From: JBNJEL01 sp051745835
Lineage (GTDB): Bacteria; Bacillota; Halanaerobiia; Halobacteroidales; Acetohalobiaceae
Direction: 5' to 3'
Assembly (NCBI GenBank): GCA_051745835.1
Contig: JBNJEL010000032.1
Location: 1 to 19,085 of the forward strand
DNA length: 19,085 nucleotides
Shown piece after piece: positions 14,272-19,085 of this stretch. The notes under the pieces are model-generated. The model had not been told where the DNA came from. It ran no database searches and saw only the letters and a list, made by a program, of their open reading frames with translations. A program made the position numbers and the translations under genes. Position 1 is the stretch's first letter, and the number at the start of each line of letters is the position of its first letter.

Positions 14272-14277
14272 TAAATA

Positions 14278-14832
14278 TTAACTAGCTAGTACTGTCTTTA
14301 CCTGTCCTACTACCTTATCGGTTATTACTGCTGCAATTACTGCTAATATTAAATCACCAACAATTGGAGTTAAGAAGCCAATCTTGATAGCATTTAATAA
14401 AGTAAACTCTTTACCAACTATGAAGTTCATATTGAAGTATAAATAGCCCACTCCAATAATATAGATTACAGCCAAGCCGGCTAAATTAACTAAGAAGTAC
14501 TTAATAATTGTAGGCTCTCTTAGCTTTTCAATTAACCTTCCTACTAAATAAGCACCTAGGGCAAATCCTACTAAGTAACCAAAAGTAGGCTGAAAGATAT
14601 AACCCGGGCCACCGCCATGAGTAAAGATTGGTACTCCAACTAATCCTGTGCAAATATAGACCAATTGGCTCAATAATCCTAACTTACTACCTAATAAAGC
14701 TCCAGCAAATAAGACAAAAAGTAATTGTAAAGTAAAAGGTACATAAGGTATTGGTATCTTAATAAATGCTCCAACAGCAGTTAAAGCAGCAAATAATCCG
14801 ACTAAGATTAATTCCTTCGTATCTAAGTTCAT
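14278..14832 (-). CDS. bioY: Biotin ECF transporter substrate-binding S component BioY
   Basis: A 184-aa integral membrane protein of about six helices. It captures biotin and works with the shared energy-coupling module (EcfA, EcfA', EcfT), which is not encoded here. The family signature is clear: the first helix FAALTAVGAFIKIP, VPFTLQ at 31-36, the segment from LGSKLG to YICTGLVGVPIF at 47-70, and the glycine-rich GGGPGY followed by QPTFGYLVGF at 73-90. The ATG follows AGAGGTG eight bases upstream. Two BirA-like boxes overlap the promoter region, so repression by biotin-loaded BirA is likely. No biotin synthesis gene is nearby; the cell may take up biotin from outside. Confidence 0.95.
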   Translation of the reverse strand: MNLDTKELILVGLFAALTAVGAFIKIPIPYVPFTLQLLFVLFAGALLGSKLGLLSQLVYICTGLVGVPIFTHGGGPGYIFQPTFGYLVGFALGAYLVGRLIEKLREPTIIKYFLVNLAGLAVIYIIGVGYLYFNMNFIVGKEFTLLNAIKIGFLTPIVGDLILAVIAAVITDKVVGQVKTVLAS

Positions 14833-14850
14833 TACTTTGTCACCTCTTCA

Positions 14851-14881
14851 TTGTTAATCTAATAATCAATTTCGTTAACGA
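14851..14881. promoter_or_regulatory. BirA-like operator box 1 of bioY
   Basis: TTGTTAAT (14851-14858) and GTTAACGA (14874-14881) with a 15-base spacer match the Firmicute BirA operator pattern TTGTTAAC-N14/15-GTTAACAA with one mismatch in each half. The box lies just after the -10, over the predicted start of transcription. Confidence 0.55.
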
Positions 14882-14885
14882 TACT

Positions 14886-14916
14886 ATTATAATAACAAAT
14901 CTATTATAATTGTCAA
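14886..14916 (-). promoter_or_regulatory. Promoter of bioY
   Basis: Minus strand: perfect TTGACA (14911-14916). A TATTAT with a 16-base spacer and a perfect TATAAT (14886-14891) with a 19-base spacer are both possible -10 elements, so the exact choice is open. Confidence 0.55.
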
Positions 14917-14940
14917 TACTAATTGAATCATCATTAACGA
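14910..14940. promoter_or_regulatory. BirA-like operator box 2 of bioY (weak)
   Basis: TTGTCAAT (14910-14917) and ATTAACGA (14933-14940) are again separated by exactly 15 bases, and cover the -35 element. The fit is poorer than box 1 (two mismatches in each half), so it may be a chance match or a secondary site. Confidence 0.3.
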
Positions 14941-14947
14941 TTAACTG

Positions 14948-15658
14948 TTAAGTTTGATTATCATTTAAGTAGAATAACTGATTTAACTTCTCTAATGCTT
15001 TCTTCTCTATTCTAGAAACATAAGAACGCGAGATGCCTAACTGTTCTGCTATCTCTCGTTGAGTAAACTCTTTGAGATTATTTAATCCATACCTCATCTC
15101 CACTACTTTCTGTTCTCGCTCGTTTAACTCTGTAATCTGTTCATATAATCTCTCTTCTGCTAAGACCATCTCTACTTGATTGCAGACCTCAGTTTCCTTA
15201 TTATCTAAAACATCAATTAAAGTAATCTCATTACCCTCTTTATCCGAACCAATAGGTTCATGTAATAAGACTTCCCGCTTAGTCTTCTTATTCTGTCTTA
15301 AGTGCATTAAGATCTCATTCTCGATACAACGAGATGCATAAGTTGCTAACTTAACCTTTTTAGTTGGATCGTAAGTTTCAATTGCTTTAATCAATCCAAT
15401 CGAGCCAATTGAGATTAAATCTTCTGTATCTGCTTTAGTATTATCAAACTTCTTTACAATATGTGCTACTAACCGAAGATTATGTTCAATTAAGATCTCT
15501 TTCGCTTCTTCATCACCTTCTAGCAGCTTAGTTAAGTATTTTTCTTCTTCCTGGTCATCTAACGGCTGAGGAAACACATTATTATTGGTAATATAGGAGA
15601 CTAAGACTAAAATGCCCTCTACTAACCTATTACTAACTAAAGCTAATGTGCCAAACAT
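14948..15658 (-). CDS. sigK: RNA polymerase sporulation sigma factor SigK (pro-sigma-K)
   Basis: SigK directs late mother-cell transcription during endospore formation (coat and cortex proteins). The 236-aa frame resembles Bacillus pro-sigma-K along its whole length: a hydrophobic pro-sequence (residues 1-21) ending in LVSYITNNN and followed by VFPQPL, which in Bacillus is cut off by the SpoIVFB protease. Region 2 has IEHNLRLVAHIVKKF at 57-71, EDLISIGSIGLIKAIE at 79-94 and ATYASRCIENEILMHL at 105-120. Region 4 has the helix-turn-helix with TQREIAEQLGISRSYVSRIE at 199-218. The gene is whole, with no skin-like insertion. I start at the ATG at 15658, preceded by GGGAGGGG; the frame to 15688 begins with TTG. 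CATATAAT on the minus strand at 15703-15710 resembles a sigma-E/sigma-K -10, but a sigma-A reading is also possible. Confidence 0.95.
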   Translation of the reverse strand: MFGTLALVSNRLVEGILVLVSYITNNNVFPQPLDDQEEEKYLTKLLEGDEEAKEILIEHNLRLVAHIVKKFDNTKADTEDLISIGSIGLIKAIETYDPTKKVKLATYASRCIENEILMHLRQNKKTKREVLLHEPIGSDKEGNEITLIDVLDNKETEVCNQVEMVLAEERLYEQITELNEREQKVVEMRYGLNNLKEFTQREIAEQLGISRSYVSRIEKKALEKLNQLFYLNDNQT

Positions 15659-15764
15659 TCCTGTGCTAACCCCTCCCTCATAAACCAAACTCTCTATTTA
15701 TAATTATATGGAGAAAGATTAACAAACGTGCCTGTACAACTAAATTCCTTCTTTAATAATAAAA

Positions 15765-15788
15765 GAGGATGGCTTCAACACCATCCTC
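15765..15788 (-). terminator. Terminator of the chemoreceptor-cheB operon
   Basis: Stem GAGGATGG (15765-15772) and CCATCCTC (15781-15788) with an 8-base loop, followed on the minus strand by TTTTATTATT. It lies just after the cheB stop. Confidence 0.8.
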
Positions 15789-15794
15789 AACTAT

Positions 15795-16856
15795 CTATTC
15801 ACTACCTACTAACTTTATTAGACGCTGTGCAATCTGAGGTAGAGCTAGCACCTCGCTGACAGCTCCCAAATCAATTGCTTTCTTAGGCATTCCAAAGATT
15901 GTAGCTGTCTTTTCAGACTCTGCTATCGTATAGCCTCCAGCTTCTTTAATCTCCTTTAAACCTCCTGCTCCATCCTGCCCCATACCAGTCAATAAGAGAC
16001 CAATTACTCGCTGTCGCCCCACTTGCGCTAAATAGGAGAAAGTCTTATCTACTGCTGGGCGCTGGTGATTAATCTTAGCTTCTTGGTCTAATTGGGCTAT
16101 AAGCTTACTCCCCTGTTTCTTAACAGTCAGATGAAAATCTCCTGGCGCTAATAGTGCCACACCCGGTCTAATCTGCTCTCCATTCTCTGCTTCCTTTACT
16201 GTCAGCTCTGAAATCTGATTTAAAGTATGGGCAAAAGAAGTAGTAAAACCTTGCGGCATATGTTGAATAATTACTACTCCGGGAAAATTAGCCGGCAGGT
16301 AAGGAATTACTTCCTTAAGTGCCTTAACTCCACCGGTAGAAGATCCAATAGCAATTACTTTCCTTTGCTGTCGTGTAGTTAATTTAGTACTATCACTTTC
16401 ATGCTTAGCCCGTCTTTTGTCCTTAGACTTAATCGTTCCTAACTGCTCTACCTTAGCTTCTGATGCCTGCTTAACCTTTGCTAAGACAGTAGCTTTAAAG
16501 TGCTTCCGCTCTTCGTTCCGACTTAGATCCGGTTTAGCAATAAAGTCCACTGCTCCATATTCCAAAGCTTTAATTGTAGCTTGGCTTCCCTGTTTAGTTA
16601 GACTGCTAATCATCACTACCGGCAGTGGATAGTTAGCCATCAACCTCCGTAAAAACTGAATTCCATTCATCTTAGGCATCTCTACATCTAAAGTTAATAA
16701 ATCGGGTTTGAAAGACTTAATCTTCTCTACCGCTTGATAAGGATCGGCTACTGATTCTACCTTATCAATCTGTTGATCACTCTTTAAAATCTCAGTTAAT
16801 AACTTTCTGACCACAGCAGAATCATCTATAATTAATACCTTTATCTTCTTAAGCAT
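15795..16856 (-). CDS. cheB: Chemotaxis protein-glutamate methylesterase/deamidase CheB
   Basis: CheB removes methyl groups from chemoreceptor glutamates and deamidates glutamines, resetting receptor sensitivity. The 353-aa protein has a receiver domain (about 5-120; acidic D11 and D12, phosphorylation site D57 in LTLDVEMP, K108), a charged linker (about 130-165), and the esterase domain with the Ser-His-Asp triad S173 (GSSTGG), H199 (IQHMP) and D295 (GMGQDG). It follows the dCACHE chemoreceptor after 30 bases in one operon; its own site is an AGGAG-type sequence just upstream. No cheR, cheA or cheW is in the window. Confidence 0.96.
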   Translation of the reverse strand: MLKKIKVLIIDDSAVVRKLLTEILKSDQQIDKVESVADPYQAVEKIKSFKPDLLTLDVEMPKMNGIQFLRRLMANYPLPVVMISSLTKQGSQATIKALEYGAVDFIAKPDLSRNEERKHFKATVLAKVKQASEAKVEQLGTIKSKDKRRAKHESDSTKLTTRQQRKVIAIGSSTGGVKALKEVIPYLPANFPGVVIIQHMPQGFTTSFAHTLNQISELTVKEAENGEQIRPGVALLAPGDFHLTVKKQGSKLIAQLDQEAKINHQRPAVDKTFSYLAQVGRQRVIGLLLTGMGQDGAGGLKEIKEAGGYTIAESEKTATIFGMPKKAIDLGAVSEVLALPQIAQRLIKLVGSE

Positions 16857-16886
16857 AATTTCCTCCTTAAACTAAACTTAACCAAC

Positions 16887-18941
16887 TTAAAACTTATCAA
16901 ACTCGTCAGCATCGAAGTTTTGATCCATTTCGGACTCTAAATTATCAATACTTCCTACATTATTATTTACTGTTTCTGTCTGATTACCATTAAAATTATT
17001 ACTATTATTATTAACAGCTTGTGAGAGCCCACCTGCTTCTAACTTAAATTCTCTGACCACATTAGCTAAATTCTCTGCTTCGCCATTTAAAGCTTCACTA
17101 GAACTTGCAATCTCCTCAACCATTGAAGCATTCTGTTGCGTTACCTGATCTAACTGTTCTACAGCTCCTTGAATCTCTCCTGCTGCCGACGACTGTTCCT
17201 CCATCGCTGCTGCAATTTCAGAAACTACCTGTGAAGTTTCACGACTATTTTTAATAATATCATCTAAAGCTTCACCAGTTTTACCTACCAAATGATTACC
17301 TTTTTCTATCTGTTCAATAATACTACTAATTAAATTCTCAATCTCTTCAGCCGATTTTGCAGTACGACTAGCTAAATTCCTTACCTCAGCTGCCACCACT
17401 GCAAAGCCTTTACCATGCTCACCAGCTCTAGCTGCCTCAACTGCTGCATTTAAAGCCAATAGATTAGTCTGGAAAGCAATATCATTAACCGTAGTAATTA
17501 TATCAGCTATTTCATTACTGCTAGTAGTAATCTCTTCCATTGATTCCATTGTCTCTTCTACTACTTGTGAACCTTCTTCTACAGCTTCCATTGTCTCATC
17601 AGCTATATCATCAGCATGTTCAGAATTACTAGCTATCTCTTGGATAGAAGAATTAACCTCTTCCATCGTAGCTGAAACCTCCTCTAAAGATGAAGCCTGT
17701 TCTTGGGTACGCTGAGATAAATCCTGATTGCCTTCTGCTATCTCAGTAGAAGAGTTAGAAACATTCATTGCCGACTGCTTAACCCTTGTTAAAGCATTAT
17801 TTAATAATCTAACGGTATCATTTAGATCACCTAACATCTCACCTAATTCGTCTTCAGATAATATTTCTGTCTGTACAGTTAAATCTTGTTTAGACACTTG
17901 AGCTAATGTCGCTTGAACTCTCTTAATTGGATTAGTAATGATACCTCGTACCAATAATAGAGTAATTATAATAGCAATAACTAAAGCTATCACTACAACC
18001 CAGATTACAACAGTTAATAATCTCCGAACCGGTTTCATTATCTCTGCTCTATCTATCTCTGATACTATGGCCCAATCCATCCCTTTAATCCGCACAGGAC
18101 TATAAGAACTAAGTACCTGATTACCTAAATAATCCTCAGTAATCTCTACTCCACTTTGACCATTTAAAGCCTTGCTTACTGTAACAGTATCAACCTTTCT
18201 ATCTAGAATAGTACTCTGCTGACTAAATCGTGAATCTGAGCGCATCAACTTATCTGCACCTACTAAATAGAGTTCACCACTCTCACCCATACCAGTTCTT
18301 TCCTGCATTAAATCATTAATCTGATCAACAGGAATCTGAAGTGCTAATACACCTACTAACTGATTAGTTTCATCATTTCTAATTGGTGTTGCAATAAAAG
18401 ATGCTGCTTCTCCACTAACTTCATAATAGGCAAAGTCACTAATTGTAGTCTCTTGTCTACCCTTTTGGAATGCTTTAGCCAATCCTGAATTACTATAAGG
18501 ACCATTAATTAAATTAGTACCATAATCATCTTCTTTAGCTTCACTATAAATAATTCTACCTGTCGTATCAATTAAAAAGACATCATACCAACCTTTCATA
18601 TTACAAAACTTATCTAAACTATGACCTATGTCAGATTCTAATTCTTTATACTGGGTACTACTAATCCCTGCTTCAAAAGCATTAGCAAATTCATCAGTCT
18701 GCTCTTCAATACTTTTTAGCTCTGCTAAGACTTCAATATCTCCCATTAATTCATTAAAATAAGATTCTATTTCACCTTTTTTTAATGTTCTAACCGCTAC
18801 TAACTTATTCTCTGTTTCTGTCATCAAAGAATCTCTAGCATTCTGATAACTCAGATCACCGACTGCTCCTAAGCCTAATAAGATAACTACTACAAAAGCT
18901 AATGTTAATTTAACACTGATAGACCAGTTCTTCCAATTCAT
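16887..18941 (-). CDS. Methyl-accepting chemotaxis protein with dCACHE sensor
   Basis: A 684-aa transmembrane chemoreceptor. TM1 is about 10-30 and TM2 about 308-333; between them is a large extracytoplasmic dCACHE domain (about 35-300) with the typical TGRIIYS at 127-133 and TGMGESGELYLVG at 216-228. A HAMP region follows at about 334-390. Next comes the signalling domain with methylation-type segments (QEQASSLEE near 413) and the conserved tip FQTNLLALNAAVEAARAGEHG at about 490-510. After an Asn-rich tail (about 643-662) it ends in EFDKF, which fits the x-aromatic-x-x-aromatic docking motif for CheR/CheB. The ligand is unknown; such domains often bind amino acids or organic acids. I start at the ATG at 18941, with GGGAGG eight bases upstream; the frame to 18962 begins with TTG. 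Confidence 0.95.
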   Translation of the reverse strand: MNWKNWSISVKLTLAFVVVILLGLGAVGDLSYQNARDSLMTETENKLVAVRTLKKGEIESYFNELMGDIEVLAELKSIEEQTDEFANAFEAGISSTQYKELESDIGHSLDKFCNMKGWYDVFLIDTTGRIIYSEAKEDDYGTNLINGPYSNSGLAKAFQKGRQETTISDFAYYEVSGEAASFIATPIRNDETNQLVGVLALQIPVDQINDLMQERTGMGESGELYLVGADKLMRSDSRFSQQSTILDRKVDTVTVSKALNGQSGVEITEDYLGNQVLSSYSPVRIKGMDWAIVSEIDRAEIMKPVRRLLTVVIWVVVIALVIAIIITLLLVRGIITNPIKRVQATLAQVSKQDLTVQTEILSEDELGEMLGDLNDTVRLLNNALTRVKQSAMNVSNSSTEIAEGNQDLSQRTQEQASSLEEVSATMEEVNSSIQEIASNSEHADDIADETMEAVEEGSQVVEETMESMEEITTSSNEIADIITTVNDIAFQTNLLALNAAVEAARAGEHGKGFAVVAAEVRNLASRTAKSAEEIENLISSIIEQIEKGNHLVGKTGEALDDIIKNSRETSQVVSEIAAAMEEQSSAAGEIQGAVEQLDQVTQQNASMVEEIASSSEALNGEAENLANVVREFKLEAGGLSQAVNNNSNNFNGNQTETVNNNVGSIDNLESEMDQNFDADEFDKF

Positions 18942-19039
18942 TCTATTTTCCTCCCTTTTCAAATATAACCTACAACTTAAAATTTACCTAAATTGCAATA
19001 GCAAATTGAACTAATTTCAAACTGCAATATTTTTATCAA

Positions 19040-19085
19040 TCAATCATATAAAACCTCTTTTAATTGATCCTCAAATGCTTCATTT
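19040..19085 (-). CDS. Possible 3' end of a further minus-strand gene (partial)
   Basis: Read on the minus strand from the right edge, the last 14 codons before a TGA at 19040-19042 give NEAFEDQLKEVLYD, a plausible amphipathic protein C-terminus. The fragment is too short to identify. About 98 bases separate it from the chemoreceptor start. Confidence 0.35.
   Translation of the reverse strand, partial: NEAFEDQLKEVLYD

Noticed and set aside
15703..15710. CATATAAT upstream of sigK as a sigma-E/sigma-K promoter
   Set aside because: A sigma-A reading (TTGTTA, 17 bases, TATAAA) fits the same stretch, so I did not list it as a feature.
16417..16632. Plus-strand open frame inside cheB
   Set aside because: Antisense to conserved CheB coding sequence; no support.
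18992..19028. Imperfect inverted repeat (ATTGCA ... TGCAAT) followed by ATTTTTATC
   Set aside because: Looks like a plus-strand terminator, but no plus-strand gene precedes it and the stem has several mismatches.
1..19085. tRNA, rRNA, CRISPR arrays, insertion sequences, riboswitches
   Set aside because: Scanned by eye on both strands; no cloverleaf, repeat-spacer pattern, transposase or known riboswitch core was seen.

Overview
The window is about 19 kb of low-GC, AT-rich DNA with dense genes, strong AGGAGG-type ribosome binding sites and short intergenic gaps. Gene content points to a strictly anaerobic, motile, endospore-forming Firmicute: superoxide reductase, rubrerythrins, rubredoxins and a flavodiiron protein for oxygen defence, three methyl-accepting chemotaxis proteins plus CheB, and an intact sporulation sigma factor SigK. 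The order Halanaerobiales (relatives of Halobacteroides, Orenia, Acetohalobium) is my best guess; this is inference, since no rRNA or other phylogenetic marker is present.

Layout from left to right. Positions 1-851 (minus): a YqeG-type HAD phosphatase translationally coupled to the start of a secreted peptidoglycan-binding protein cut by the window edge. Positions 1028-2291 (plus): a promoter with a Fur/PerR-like box, then desulfoferrodoxin and rubrerythrin 1 and a terminator. Positions 2299-5288 (minus): a chemoreceptor with an extracytoplasmic CZB zinc-binding domain, followed 22 nt later by a tandem HD/HD-GYP c-di-GMP phosphodiesterase; its promoter also carries a Fur-like box. Positions 5409-6673 (plus): a PatB/MalY C-S lyase with an extended -10 promoter. 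Positions 6684-9963 (minus): a probable four-gene operon of 2H phosphoesterase, Fe-S flavoprotein, a chemoreceptor ending in a hemerythrin domain, and a nucleoside deaminase. Positions 10024-12080 (minus): the operon rubredoxin 1 - flavodiiron protein FprA - rubrerythrin 2. Positions 12117-12425 (minus): a second, separately transcribed rubredoxin of 58 aa. Positions 12473-13923 (minus): a SIR2-like gene followed by an unrecognised 40-aa ORF with its own promoter and terminator candidates. Positions 14039-14236 (plus): a small YjfB-like protein. Positions 14247-14940 (minus): bioY with two BirA-like operator boxes. Positions 14948-15658 (minus): sigK. Positions 15765-18941 (minus): a dCACHE chemoreceptor with a candidate C-terminal CheB/CheR docking pentapeptide, followed by cheB. 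The last 46 bases may be the 3' end of another minus-strand gene.

Two themes link the genes. The first is oxygen and peroxide handling: Dfx reduces superoxide, the rubrerythrins reduce peroxide, FprA reduces O2 (or NO), and the rubredoxins feed electrons to them. The second is sensing: a hemerythrin receptor (candidate O2 or redox sensor), a CZB receptor (zinc or oxidant sensor) paired with a c-di-GMP phosphodiesterase, and a CACHE receptor for small molecules. Shared Fur-family-like boxes at the dfx-rbr and CZB-receptor promoters suggest the two themes may be co-regulated. No tRNA, rRNA, CRISPR array, transposase or phage gene was found.
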